Positions 26,493 through 35,784 of a stretch of 64,000 nt of DNA are shown piece by piece. The first letter of the stretch is position 1; every line of letters begins with the position of its first letter. The notes under the pieces were generated by a model that was not told the DNA's origin, ran no database searches, and saw only the letters and a list, made by a program, of their open reading frames with translations. The translations under genes were made by a program, and so were the position numbers. The DNA is taken from assembly GCF_017526105.1 (NCBI RefSeq), contig NZ_CP071839.1:8284001-8348000 (forward strand), written 5' to 3'. This DNA comes from Streptomyces cyanogenus. GTDB taxonomy: Bacteria > Actinomycetota > Actinomycetes > Streptomycetales > Streptomycetaceae.

Positions 26493-26878
26493 ATGGGGCG
26501 GGGCACGTGGAGTTGGATTGTTCCGGATGGCCTGTGGGAGCTCGCGAAGCCGTTGATTCCGGAGGACCGGGTACGACCGCAGGGCGGCTGGAAGCAGAAC
26601 ACGCCTGATGAGACGCTGTTCGCGGCGATCATCTACGTGCTGGTCAGTGGCTGTGCGTGGCGGGCCTTGCCGCCGTGCTTCGGGATATCGAAGTCGACCG
26701 CGCACCGCCGGTTTATGATCTGAGCCGGCGTGTGGGACCGCCTGCACGAAGCGGTCCTGCATCAGCTCGACGATGCGGGCCTTGTCGATGTCTCCCGTGT
26801 GGTACTCGACTGCGCCCACGTCAGGGCGAAAAAGGGGGTGAACACACAGGTCCGAGCCCCGTGGGCCGGGGGAAGCCG
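26493..26878 (+). mobile_element. IS5-family transposase remnant with nonsense and frameshift
   Basis: The frame from ATG 26493 reads SWIVPDGLWELAKPLIPE and KQNTPDETLFAAIIYVLVSG, the N-terminus of an IS5-type DDE transposase. It meets TGA at 26721-26723 where homologues have a Trp codon, then continues in the same frame with AGVWDRLHEAVLHQLDDAG and VVLDCAHVRAKKG. After AAGGGGG at about 26836, the transposase motif GEHTGPSPVGRGKP continues only in another frame, consistent with one lost base. It ends where oxidoreductase sequence begins. An IS end may lie near 26449 (AGAGCGTGTCC). It cannot be active. Confidence 0.75.
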
Positions 26879-27212
26879 GTTCCCGTACACCAACAACGAC
26901 CGCTACCGCGGCATTCACGGCAGCCGCCACGTGATCCTCGTCAACCCGGCCGACCTGTCCGAACTCGGCCACGCCCAGGGCGACCGCGTGGACCTGGTGA
27001 GCGTCTGGGAGGACGGCACCGAGCGCCGGGCCGAGAACTTCGAGGTCGTGTCCTACCCGGCGGCCAAGGGTTCGGCCGCCGCCTACTACCCGGAGACGAA
27101 CGTCCTGGTGCCGCTCGACAGCGTCGCCGACGTAAGCAACCAGCTCACGTCGAAGGGCATCGTCGTCCGCCTCGAACCCATGGGCGACCGATCCCGGTCG
27201 GCGCCCGTCTGA
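26879..27212 (+). pseudogene. C-terminal fragment of an FdhF/YdeP-type molybdopterin oxidoreductase
   Basis: From about 26879 the frame reads RFPYTNNDRYRGIHGSRHVI, LVNPADLSELGHAQGDRVDL and ETNVLVPLDSVADVSNQLTS, the molybdopterin-binding C-terminal domain of FdhF/YdeP-like oxidoreductases. The other 600 or so residues are absent. The fragment is fused in frame behind the 26730 part of the IS5 remnant, so a hybrid reading frame 26730-27212 stays open. The fusion most likely marks a deletion between an IS copy and the oxidoreductase gene. Confidence 0.75.
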
Positions 27213-27280
27213 CCGAAACCGATGATGCCGCACCCCGCCGGGCCCCGCTGACGGCAGCGGCGCCCCCGCCGTCCGTCTGG

Positions 27281-27436
27281 TAGCGCGTGCTTCGTTGCGT
27301 CGACCCTCTACCAGGTCCCCGATCTCCTCCAGGAGCTGCTGACGTGCTGGGCTGACACCTGCACCACCTGCGGACGTCCTCTACCCGCCCAACGAAGCCG
27401 CCGCAGACAAGGCAGAACCTAACGAAGCACTCCTAG
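27281..27436. mobile_element. Short element bounded by GTGCTTCGTT inverted repeats
   Basis: TAGCGCGTGCTTCGTTGCG (27281-27299) and the reverse complement of TAGGAGTGCTTCGTTAGG (27418-27435) share a 10-bp perfect core and TAG ends. About 150 bp lie between them, with no intact gene; one frame reads CWADTCTTCGRPLP, a zinc-ribbon-like scrap. It may be a MITE or a deleted IS. Confidence 0.5.
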
Positions 27437-27495
27437 AAGGGTCATGAAGATCTTGGTGAGGGCTGGTCGGCCGTAGGCCGGGCAACCCCTGTCCG

Positions 27496-28136
27496 TTAGG
27501 CGGTGGCCGGGGCGAGTTGCCAGCCGCTGCCGGTGTGGGTGAGTCCGAGGCTGATCAGTCGGCGGAGTGAGGGCGGCTGCTCGGATGTGGAGCCAGGTGT
27601 TGTTGTCGATGGTTCCGCAGTAGCGGAGTATGCGGTTGCCGTGCGGACGAGCCAGGCGACGGCGCGTTCGACGGGTGGTCGCCAGCGGCGATGGGCGGCT
27701 TGCCAGTCGGCTCGGTGGCGGCCTGGCGGCGGACGGCCGCTTGCAGGTCGTGGTGGGGCCGGATGGTCAGGATGCGGCCGGCTTTGGCCTTGGTGCACCG
27801 CTCACGCCGAGGACATCCGGCGCAAAGGTCTTCGAAGGCCGCCTTGTGCTGGCTGTGCTGTCCGCCGGGGTCCGACAGCACAACGGTGTGTCCGGCGGGG
27901 CAGGTGACTGTGGCGGCGGCGGTGTCGATGGCGAAGTCGTCCAGGGTGAAGCCGCCGGGGATGGCGGGCCGCAGCGAGGCGGGCGTGAAGAACAGCCGGT
28001 GTCCCGCTTGGTGCAGTACTTGGCGCGTGTCGCCGGCGGTGTCGCCGAAGGCGTTCACCGGGCTCGGGTCTGGTGGTGCTCGGCTCCGGCGCCGGGCCGC
28101 AGAGCTACGGCGGTGTGTAAGCCTCGCTTGATACAC
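27496..28136 (-). mobile_element. IS1182-family transposase remnant, 5' truncated and frameshifted
   Basis: On the minus strand, GGFTLDDFAIDTAAATVTCP, then a Cys cluster (DLCAGCPRRERC) and ILTIRPHHDL are the C-terminal half of IS1182-type transposases. The end, ADWQAAHRRWRPPVERAVAWLV and LISLGLTHTGSGWQLAPATA, is in a different frame, so at least one frameshift separates the halves near 27700. The N-terminal DDE half is missing. It adjoins the 3' end of the trypsin-STAND-kinase gene. Confidence 0.75.
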
Positions 28137-28207
28137 CCGGCCCCTTTGGACTTACTCGTCTAGCTCGCTGATGTGTCGGGCACTGCACCTTGATCAAAGA
28201 CGCCTTC

Positions 28208-31200
28208 TCATGGACCAGCCTCAGGGGCGTCTGAGGGTTCCTCAATCCATCGGCGCAGCATGGGTAGCAGGACGTCAGGGTCGACCGGCTTGGCCACGCA
28301 GTCGGACGCGCCTGCCTCGACAGCCAGCTCTTGGCCGCCAAGCGCACCCCCTGAAGCCAGCGCGATGATGGGCATGGCACGACCCCTCGCCGTCCGGCGA
28401 ATCTTCGCGATCGTCGTCGGGCCGTCCGCCACCGGCAGCATGACATCGATGACGACAACCCTGATACCGTCGCGCTGCTCCAGCAAATCGAGTGCCTCGT
28501 CCCCGTCCTCGGCATAGCTCACGTACAGACCGTGGCCTTCCAAGAGGCTAGTGAGTGCGAAGACGCTGCGTATGTCGTGGTCGACGATTAACACCTCGCC
28601 GTCAAAGCGGATGTCCCGGTCCACCTCCACGACCCCGTGCTCATCCAAGTTCTTCGACGGCGCTTCGGCACCGGTCAGGTCCAGGAGCGCAGCCTGCTGT
28701 TGACGTAGGGCTGCAGCTGCCTGACGGCGCCTGATAAGCGCAGCGAATTCGTTCTGTGCCTTTGCTGTCGTCTCGTCGTCCTGCGATGGATCGCTCGGAT
28801 ACAATGGCAAGTACAGCGTGAACGTCGAGCCGTGACCTGGTTCGCTCTGCACATGGATCTCACCACCAAGTAGCCACGCGATCTCTCGCGAAATAGTGAG
28901 TCCGAGGCCCGCGCCTCCGTACTTGCGCCTGCTGATCGCGTCAACTTGCTTGAACGCCTCGAAGATGACCTCCAACTGGCTGGCCACGATGCCGACCCCT
29001 GTGTCTATCACAGCGAACGCGACGACGTCGACGCCTGGACCCGAAAGCGACCCAGCCTCCATAAGCTGCCGCCGTATGGCCGGCGGAACATCCGTGCCGG
29101 CGGGGTGAATGGCCACCCCGACTTCACCGGAGTCGGTGAACTTGATTGCGTTCGAAACCAGGTTGCGCATCACTTGCAGCAGTCGGTGTTCGTCGGTAAG
29201 TAGTGTGGGAGGCAATTCCGGAGACACTCGCACCGAGAAGTTGAGGCCCTTTTCCGCTGCCAATGGATTGAAGAGGGCCCTTAGGTAGTCGGCGAGCTCT
29301 ACGAGTGTGGCTGGATCGGCGAGTACCTTCATCTTGCCCGCCTCAACCATCGACAGGTCGAGAATGTCATCGATCAGTTGGAGGAGGTCGCTGCCAGCAT
29401 CATGGATAGTCTTTGCGAACCCGATCTGCCTTGGCGAAAGGTTCTTTTCGTCGTTGTCTGCGAGCAGCTTGGCCAGAATCAAAAGTGAGTTGAGTGGTGT
29501 GCGCAATTCGTGTGACATGTTTGCCATGAACCATGATTTGTTGCGCATGGAGAGCACGAGTTGTTCGGCACGTTCCTCTAGGACCTGCCGGGCCTCTTCG
29601 ATCTCGGCGTTCTTTTCCTCGACGTCGAGGTTCCGCAGTGTCAGCAGTTCAGCTCTTTCCTCCAGTTGAGCATTGGATGCCTGGAGTGCTTTTTGTCGTT
29701 CTTCCAGTTGTGCCGTCTGGTGCCGCAGTTGTGCGGCTATCTCCTGAGATTGGCTTAACAGCTGTTGAGTTTGCTGTTGCTCAAGGATTGCGTCGCTGCT
29801 GAGCCGGATGAGATTGGCAACTTTCTCTGGGATGTCCGGGCCGCGTTCGCCCAGCCAGCGCTGTGCCTCCGCTACTCGGGTAGCGGAGAGGAGGTCTTCG
29901 TCCCGGGCGCGTTCTTCCATGACGGTCAGCCACTGCTGGAAATCGGCGTCTTCCTCGACCCAGGCAGAGAGTCTGTCCCATTCTCGAATCAGTGCTTCGT
30001 GTGCGATCTCGGCTGTCTCGGGTCCATCGGATCCGAGGATGACGAGACGTCGGTCCGGGTCGGCCAGTAGCTGGGCGATGTGCCAGTCAGTGCCGAGATG
30101 GGAGCGCTCGGCGGTCACGCGGACGGCGCTGGCCGCCCCACCGCGGGCTCGAATCATGGATAGCAGAGCACGACGGATGCGTTGCTCATCCAGTCGGAGT
30201 TGGTCGTGTAGCCAGTAGTAGGCCTTCTCCGCGTGCTGGTTCAGGGCTCCAGCAACGCCGCCGAGGCCGTGATAACTGTCGAAACTGATTTGGCGTTCAC
30301 CCTGCAAGGGCCACAGTTCGGTCAAGGTGAACTCTAGGAGTGGCAGACTACCTGCTGCCCTGCTGGCCTCACGGGCGATCTTCTCCGCCAGTCCCGGGCT
30401 GAAGGCCACTCCGGCAAGTTGTGCCGGTTCCACGATCACCCGTGTCAGTGCTGCTTCGTCCAGCGGGGAGACGTTCAGCTGCCGATCTTGTAGTCGGGAA
30501 CCGATCTGAGGTAGTTCCAGCAAGTCGGGAAGAAAGTCGGCCCGCAGTGTGCACACCAGACGTACGTTTGGGTCTTGCACGGTGTCCGGGGGCGGCAGCA
30601 GATGCTGCAGGAACTGCAGCGTCTTATCCGTGTCCGGACTCCCGCTGAGCACCTCCTCGAACTGGTCCCCGATGAGGGCCAGTCGTTTCCCGGTGAGCAA
30701 GGAAACCTTCGAAGCTACGGGCCAAAACCCGTCCTCACGCAGCGCCCGGGCTCGGTGATCCAACTGTTCAAGGGAGTGGTTCGCTCCAGGATGCTCAAGA
30801 TCGAGCAGCGCCCGAGCAACTGATTCATAGGGTGTCACTCCTGGCCGGAAGGACGCCACCATCCATCCGTCTGCCGAAAGCGAAGGCTGCAGTCCAGCCG
30901 CAACAAGGGAAGACTTTCCGACACCTGAAGGGCCGGTGACGACCACAAGCGGCTGCACCCTCACCATTTCCCGGAGCCGCTTGACCTCGCGCTCGCGCCC
31001 CACGAAGATGCCCGCCTGCGCGTCTGCTGCCGTGAATGCCTGCAGCCCTCGGTATGGACACGGCGGAAGTACCAACCGACCCAGGACCTCGGGCCAGGCA
31101 GTTGCTACCTCTGACAGGGCCACTGCATACGCATCTTGCTCTGCACCTTCTTTGCTCGCGATTGCGAGCATCCCTACGGCTGCATCGCCCCAGCGATCCG

Positions 31201-31756
31201 TCGCCACAACTGGCGTGCCGCTGTAACCGGGCTGAGCTCGCAAGGCGGCCTCGGCGCGGGCATCGAGCTGGATCAAACCACCACCGACTGCTCCACGTAC
31301 AGAGCAGGTGGTCCAGGCACCCTTGTCCTTTCTGGCGGGGACACTCGGATAGCCGAACATCGATACCTGGGAATCGGCGGTCAGGTCAATACGTGCATCG
31401 ACCAGCCGCGCCGGCCCGGCTCCAACAGGCAGTGTGTCTCCACCCACGACGACCAAGCCGGCTACGTCACGTCCAGAACCGCCTGGTCCAGCGGGCGGAT
31501 CCCACGCCTCGACTCGGCAGACACGCAGCGGCGCGCCATCGACGTCGCCCAGCAAGACGAACTCAACCTGGACTCGAACGTCGTCATGAGGGCGTTCAAG
31601 GCGGTACTTGTCACGTCCGAGCGCTGCATTGACGACATGTGCACATGTGACGATGTGCCGGTCTCCGACAACGAAACCGAGGCCGATGGGAGCGCCTGAG
31701 ACTGCTGACCGGATCTTTACGATGAACCCTTCCCGCCGAGCGTGCATGTGGATCAA
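28208..31756 (-). CDS. Trypsin-like protease / STAND NTPase / histidine kinase / receiver fusion protein
   Basis: An 1182-residue multidomain protein. Residues 8-225 are a trypsin-like protease with His40 (TCAHVV), Asp97 (RDVAG) and Ser179 (GYSGTPV). CPYRGLQAF (233-241) opens an nSTAND1-type NTPase with Walker A GPSGVGKSS (275-283), Walker B LALIGDQFEE and sensor TLRADF; a helical STAND tail ends near EIAHEALIREWDRL. A coiled coil (655-735) leads into HisKA (His749 in MSHELRTPL), HATPase_c (N box NLVSNAIKFT, DTGVGI, GGAGLGL) and a receiver (Asp1104 in VVIDVMLPVADG, Lys1156 in KPVD). No membrane helix is seen. TTG 31756 overlaps the upstream stop; ATG 31747 is an alternative start. Base composition is lower in GC than the flanks, suggesting transfer. 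Confidence 0.9.
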   Translation of the reverse strand: MIHMHARREGFIVKIRSAVSGAPIGLGFVVGDRHIVTCAHVVNAALGRDKYRLERPHDDVRVQVEFVLLGDVDGAPLRVCRVEAWDPPAGPGGSGRDVAGLVVVGGDTLPVGAGPARLVDARIDLTADSQVSMFGYPSVPARKDKGAWTTCSVRGAVGGGLIQLDARAEAALRAQPGYSGTPVVATDRWGDAAVGMLAIASKEGAEQDAYAVALSEVATAWPEVLGRLVLPPCPYRGLQAFTAADAQAGIFVGREREVKRLREMVRVQPLVVVTGPSGVGKSSLVAAGLQPSLSADGWMVASFRPGVTPYESVARALLDLEHPGANHSLEQLDHRARALREDGFWPVASKVSLLTGKRLALIGDQFEEVLSGSPDTDKTLQFLQHLLPPPDTVQDPNVRLVCTLRADFLPDLLELPQIGSRLQDRQLNVSPLDEAALTRVIVEPAQLAGVAFSPGLAEKIAREASRAAGSLPLLEFTLTELWPLQGERQISFDSYHGLGGVAGALNQHAEKAYYWLHDQLRLDEQRIRRALLSMIRARGGAASAVRVTAERSHLGTDWHIAQLLADPDRRLVILGSDGPETAEIAHEALIREWDRLSAWVEEDADFQQWLTVMEERARDEDLLSATRVAEAQRWLGERGPDIPEKVANLIRLSSDAILEQQQTQQLLSQSQEIAAQLRHQTAQLEERQKALQASNAQLEERAELLTLRNLDVEEKNAEIEEARQVLEERAEQLVLSMRNKSWFMANMSHELRTPLNSLLILAKLLADNDEKNLSPRQIGFAKTIHDAGSDLLQLIDDILDLSMVEAGKMKVLADPATLVELADYLRALFNPLAAEKGLNFSVRVSPELPPTLLTDEHRLLQVMRNLVSNAIKFTDSGEVGVAIHPAGTDVPPAIRRQLMEAGSLSGPGVDVVAFAVIDTGVGIVASQLEVIFEAFKQVDAISRRKYGGAGLGLTISREIAWLLGGEIHVQSEPGHGSTFTLYLPLYPSDPSQDDETTAKAQNEFAALIRRRQAAAALRQQQAALLDLTGAEAPSKNLDEHGVVEVDRDIRFDGEVLIVDHDIRSVFALTSLLEGHGLYVSYAEDGDEALDLLEQRDGIRVVVIDVMLPVADGPTTIAKIRRTARGRAMPIIALASGGALGGQELAVEAGASDCVAKPVDPDVLLPMLRRWIEEPSDAPEAGP

Positions 31757-32073
31757 GCGCGCTTCCAGACCACCCGGACGGCGAAGTTCACCTCTGTCGT
31801 CCCCTTGGCGATGATCACGCCGCTTTCGCCGCCGATCTTCAGCCCGAACTGAATCTCCATCTCATCCGGCTTAAGCTCTTGGACCGTTTCAGACACCTGC
31901 GACAGAGCTGGCCTCACGCGCTCCAGTGCCTGACGGAGCGAGGTCTGGGCTCGGGATACCACGCCGTCGTCCGCAGCAAGTTCCAGGTCCGAGCCCACCA
32001 GGCTGCCGTCAACCTCGAAGACGGCAGTGCCTTCGCGATCACCGTCCACCGTCATCATGACGAGTTCTGCCAC
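31753..32073 (-). CDS. Trypco1-like (trypsin-co-occurring, CU044_2847 family) protein
   Basis: A 106-residue protein. GTG 32073 behind AAGGGGGC is preferred to the upstream ATG 32196, whose extra residues have no domain character. It reads AELVMMTVDGDREGTAVFEVDG, a helical middle, and EMEIQFGLKIGGESGVIIAK followed by EVNFAVRVVWKR, the pattern I associate with Trypco1. That domain is named for occurring beside trypsin-like conflict proteins; it is thought to be a regulatory partner or protease target, which is not proven. It overlaps the downstream fusion gene (TTGA at 31753-31756), so the two are translationally coupled. A weak promoter pair, TTGGAT (32165-32170) and TACTGG (32143-32148), lies upstream on this strand. 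Confidence 0.75.
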   Translation of the reverse strand: MAELVMMTVDGDREGTAVFEVDGSLVGSDLELAADDGVVSRAQTSLRQALERVRPALSQVSETVQELKPDEMEIQFGLKIGGESGVIIAKGTTEVNFAVRVVWKRA

Positions 32074-32409
32074 AGTGCCCCCTTGCGCCCGGCAGGCCCC
32101 CAGCCATGGGAGCCAGCAACAATGTCCCTCATTCTGTGACATCCAGTACCGGCATCGCGGGAAAATCCAAGAGAGATTCCGAAAGTATCGAGCCACCCTT
32201 ACACCAGGCGGCGCACAGAGGACGGTGGAGGACTGAGATCTGGATGCACGTGATTGGCAGGCGGGGAGTCAGGGGAGGTTCCGCCGCCCGTCCCTTGTGT
32301 CTCCCCCGTCTCCCGCTGGTCTCCTTCGCTGAGACGGCAGTTGGAGAAGCTGTCCCGCCGGGCGTGGGGAGAGCAGCGCCCGGCGGTGGTTTCGGGGCTA
32401 CTCGCTGAG
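32074..32409. other. Gap upstream of the Trypco1 gene
   Basis: About 335 bp between the Trypco1 gene and the IS110 remnant. The part near 32100-32200 is A/T-richer than the chromosome and probably holds the operon's promoter. No further gene partner is seen here in either direction. Confidence 0.4.
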
Positions 32410-32790
32410 CAGTTGGTGGAGGTAGGCGGCGTTGCCTGCCAGGTCGTGGCCCAGGACCACGGTGTGCTGAGGATCGACGACACCGGCACGTTGGTGACCA
32501 AGCGGCACATCAGCGAAGACGTGGCCGGCTACAAGGTCCTGCTGGAGCTGCTTGCCGAGTACGGCGACACCGAGGGGAACCCCATCCCGGTAGCGATCGA
32601 GACGTCCGCGGCCTGCTCGTGGCTGTGGTGCGGACCGGGACGCGGAAGGTGTTCGCGATCAACCCGATGGCGGCCGCCCGCTACCGCGATCGCCACTCCG
32701 TCTCGTGCAAGAAGTCCGATCCTGGCGATCGGCCAGCTCGGCCAGGCCCTGCCCGCCGCGACACGCGGGGTTGCTCATTGCCTCGCTACC
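32410..32790 (+). mobile_element. IS110-family transposase remnant (N-terminal part)
   Basis: RIDDTGTLVTKRHISEDVAG and YGDTEGNPIPVAIETS are the RuvC-like N-terminal domain of an IS110 transposase. One base appears lost after IETS (near 32615), because VAVVRTGTRKVFAINPMAAA and SVSCKKSDPGD continue in the next frame. The start and the C-terminal serine-containing domain are missing. It cannot be active. Confidence 0.7.
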
Positions 32791-32904
32791 TCGAAGTGAT
32801 CGGCTCCGGTTATCTAATATGGTTTGTCATGATTTTTCGTCAGGTGTCCCGTGGCGCTTCTGCCTTGTGGCGTGGGACTGCGGGGCGCTTGGCTGTGAGG
32901 AGAG

Positions 32905-34459
32905 GTGAACTCGCGGATGAGCGCTCGTGCGCGTAGACAGGGCGATCTGTCGTGGTCTCGGGTCGTCCGTCGGTGGCCCGTGGCCGTGTTTCGGGCCCGG
33001 GGCGCTGGGCTCCTCCCGGTTCGTGCCGTCGGTGCGTCCGGTCCGGCCGGCTGGAGAGCGCGGTGTGGGGGTGGTGTCGGTGGGGAGCGTCTTGCTGTCT
33101 GGTGTGGCGCTGCTGGCGGCCACGGCTCCACCCGTAGCCGCCGCACCGACGGGAGCCAAGCCGGCCACCGCCCCGGTACGGGCACGAGGAACTGACCCAT
33201 CGGTTCGCCTTCGGCTTCACCGGGGCCCCGCAGAGCCTCACCGTCCCCGCGAACGCGGTGGTCACGATCACCGCGGATGGCGCCGGGGGCGCCGACAACA
33301 CCGGCAAACCTTGCCTTGTCACGGCGTCGGGCGGGACGGGGGCGCGGGTGGTGACGACTCTGTCGCCATCCGCCTCCCCGACGACCTGCACCGTCAACGT
33401 CGGGGGCACCGGCGCCGCCGGCTGCAACCAAAGCGGCGCCGGCGGCTTCAACGGCGGCGCCCCAGGAGGCAGTGCGAGCGGCCCCAATGGCGCTCGCCAG
33501 GGCGGTTCCGGCGGAGGCGGGGCGTCCAGCGTCAGCACCGGCACCAGCCTCCTCATCGTCGCTGGTGGTGGTGGCGGCGGTGCCGGCGGATCCAACGCCG
33601 GCGCCGGAATCGTAGGGGGAAGCGGGGGCAACGGTGGCACACCGGACGCCACCGCCGGCGGCACCGGAGCATCCCTTTTTGGCGGTTCGCCGGGAGGTGG
33701 CGGGCAAGGCGGCAGCACCACCACCATGACCGGCGGCACCGGCGGTGCGCCCGGCAGTCCCCATTCCGCTTGCACGGCCACCGCGGGTGGCCCGGGGAGC
33801 GGTTTCACCGGCGCCACGGTCGGCACCGGGGGCACCGGCGGCAACAGCACCGCGTGCATTACTGCTGGGGCCGGGGGAGGCGGCGGCGGGGGAGCCACCG
33901 ACCTCGGGAACGGTGCCAGCTTCGCTAATGGTGGTGGCGGTGGTGGGGGCAGCAGCTTCGTCACCCCGTCGGGCACCGGAACCAGCTTCAGCGCCTCGAC
34001 GATCGGGACGGCGAACAGCAACGGCCAGGTGACCATCTCCTACACGGTCCCGTCGTCCTTGACCATCACCAAGACCCACATCAGGCACTTCACCCAGGGG
34101 CGGGACGGCACCTACACCATCACCGTGGGCAACGCCCCCGGGGCCGCCCCGACCGACGGCACCCCGGTCACCGTGCAGGACACCCTCCCTGTCGGGCTCA
34201 GCGCCGACAGCATCCGCGGCACGGGATGGAACTGCACCCTGAGCACCCTCACCTGCACCCGTGCGACGTCCTCGCCGCCGGAAGCAGCTACCCCCCCATC
34301 ACCTTGAAGGTCGACGTCTCCTGCACCGCCCCCCGCCAGGTCATCAACACCGCGACGGTCACCGGGGGCGGCGACACCGCCACCCACACCGCCACCGACC
34401 CCACGAAGATCAAGAACCACGGGCACGACGAGTGCTGCGAGCACCACGACCACTCATAG
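32905..34459 (+). pseudogene. Glycine-rich secreted protein with DUF11-like end, frameshifted
   Basis: The pieces in order are: a start near GTG 32905/ATG 32917 after GAGGAGAGG; a signal peptide in another frame (VSVGSVLLSGVALLAATAPP, about 33075-33140); a main frame from about 33200 (FAFGFTGAPQSLTVPANAVV) with roughly 220 Gly-rich residues; and a DUF11-like domain (SLTITKTHIRHFTQGRDGTY). After CTLSTLTCTR the frame breaks near 34262, and VLAAGSSYPPITLKVDVSCT continues in the next frame to TAG 34459. At least two frameshifts mean no full product unless the sequence contains errors. The intact ancestor would have been a secreted, repeat-rich surface protein. Confidence 0.6.
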
Positions 34460-34715
34460 CCCAACCGACCCGTGTCATCGGCGGGGCCTGGCTGCCTGTT
34501 GATCCGACAGGAACTCGACCGACACCAGGTCCTCCGAAGATCGACAACACTGACCCGCGAAGGCTGCGCCGCACGATCAGCCCAGGTCAAAGCGCCAATC
34601 GAGGCCGCGAGGGCAGCCCGTGTCCTACGTGCGGGGTGAGGCGGACGAATCGCCTGTAGCAGTACAGACAGCCCGCGAGGGACCCCGTCGTTGCCGCGCG
34701 GTCGCACGGCCTGCC

Positions 34716-34862
34716 GACGTCGAGTGGATCCAGCCTCACGAGGAGGTCGCTGCGTTCGCCGCCGGCACGGAGGCGCAGCTCACCGGGCGACTGGCCGCGT
34801 GCGCGGGCTCCTGCGGACCGGGCGACCTGCACTTGATCAACGGCTTGCACGACACCCACTGT
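34716..34862 (+). pseudogene. Fragment of a thiamine-pyrophosphate enzyme (pyruvate oxidase-like)
   Basis: One frame reads VEWIQPHEEVAAFAAGTEAQ and then LAACAGSCGPGDLHLINGLHD, the conserved N-terminal region of TPP-dependent pyruvate oxidase/dehydrogenase proteins, including the Glu that activates TPP in HEE. Nothing before or after continues the gene. The surrounding 34460-34899 interval otherwise shows no gene. Confidence 0.6.
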
Positions 34863-34899
34863 TGGTGCCCCGGGCGGAGACGCTGGGCATCGACGGGTC

Positions 34900-35508
34900 A
34901 TGACAATCGGGCGGGTGTGGTTCGCTGGTGGAGTGACTCAGGACTTGGAGATCGTCGCATTCGAATCCGCCGAGGCATTCCAGGCATGGCTCGACGCGAA
35001 TCACGCCGTCTCGCCCGGCATCTGGCTCAAGCTTCGCAAGAAGGGCCCCGGAATCGTCGCGCTGGACTACGCCCAGGCGCTCGACGTGGCACTCTGCTAC
35101 GGCTGGATCGACGGCCAGAAAGCCAAGTTCGACGACCAGTGGTGGCTCCAGCGGTTCACCCCGCGCAAGCCGAGCAGCAAGTGGTCCAAGATCAACCGGG
35201 ACAAGGCGGCCGCCCTGATCGAGCAGGGCCGGATGCGTCCGCCGGGGCAGGCCGAGGTCGACCGCGCCAAGGCAGACGGCCGCTGGGAGGCGGCCTACGA
35301 CGGCGCGAAGACCGCCACGGTGCCGGACGACCTCGCGGCGGCCCTGACCGCCGAACCGGCCGCAGCGGCGTTCTTCGAGACGCTGGACCGTCAGAACCGC
35401 TACGCGATCCTGTACCGGATCCAGGACGCCAAGAAGGCCGAGACCCGGGCGCGCCGGATCGAGAAGTACGTAGCGATGCTGGCGAAGGGCGAGAAGCTGC
35501 ACCCGTAG
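34900..35508 (+). CDS. YdeI/OmpD-associated (OmdA) family protein
   Basis: A 202-residue protein. AFESAEAFQAWLDANHAVSPGIWLKLRKKGPG, YAQALDVALCYGWIDGQKAKFDDQWWLQRFTPRKPSSKWSKINRDKA and a C-terminal helical tail (YAILYRIQDAKKAETRARRIEKYVAMLAKGEKLHP) match the YdeI/OmdA family from one end to the other. The family is widespread and stress-linked, but its biochemistry is unclear. It is intact although flanked by gene fragments. ATG 34900 gives full family length; GTG 34933 is an alternative start. Confidence 0.85.
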   Translation: MTIGRVWFAGGVTQDLEIVAFESAEAFQAWLDANHAVSPGIWLKLRKKGPGIVALDYAQALDVALCYGWIDGQKAKFDDQWWLQRFTPRKPSSKWSKINRDKAAALIEQGRMRPPGQAEVDRAKADGRWEAAYDGAKTATVPDDLAAALTAEPAAAAFFETLDRQNRYAILYRIQDAKKAETRARRIEKYVAMLAKGEKLHP

Positions 35509-35587
35509 TCGCGGAGCGGGTCCGTGGCCGTGTGGGCTCCCGGCGCGCCCGCGGCCGCGGCAGCAGCCACCAGGTGTGCTCACTGAG

Positions 35588-35602
35588 CTGACGTAACGTC
35601 AG
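35588..35602. promoter_or_regulatory. Palindrome CTGACGT-A-ACGTCAG
   Basis: A perfect 7-bp inverted repeat around one base, 80 bp after the YdeI gene and upstream of an MFS remnant. It may be a relict operator of the lost exporter. Confidence 0.35.
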
Positions 35603-35784
35603 AGGCCCTGAGCAGGCGCACCGCTCAAGACCGAAGACCCGCGTTGCCTCACCCCCGACGGCCGCCGCCGCATCCTCGGCTCGTTCGTGGCACCGCTTCG
35701 TGGCCAACGCACTGCCGTGCAAGGCACCCCCGGACGCGGGGGCGGCGACCGCCCGCCAGCCGGTTCCCGCCGCTGCCGGCCGGG

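Noticed and set aside
32814..34088. Proline-rich minus-strand frames over the glycine-rich gene
   Set aside because: Gly codons on one strand read as Pro/Ala on the other; no signal peptide or start signal.
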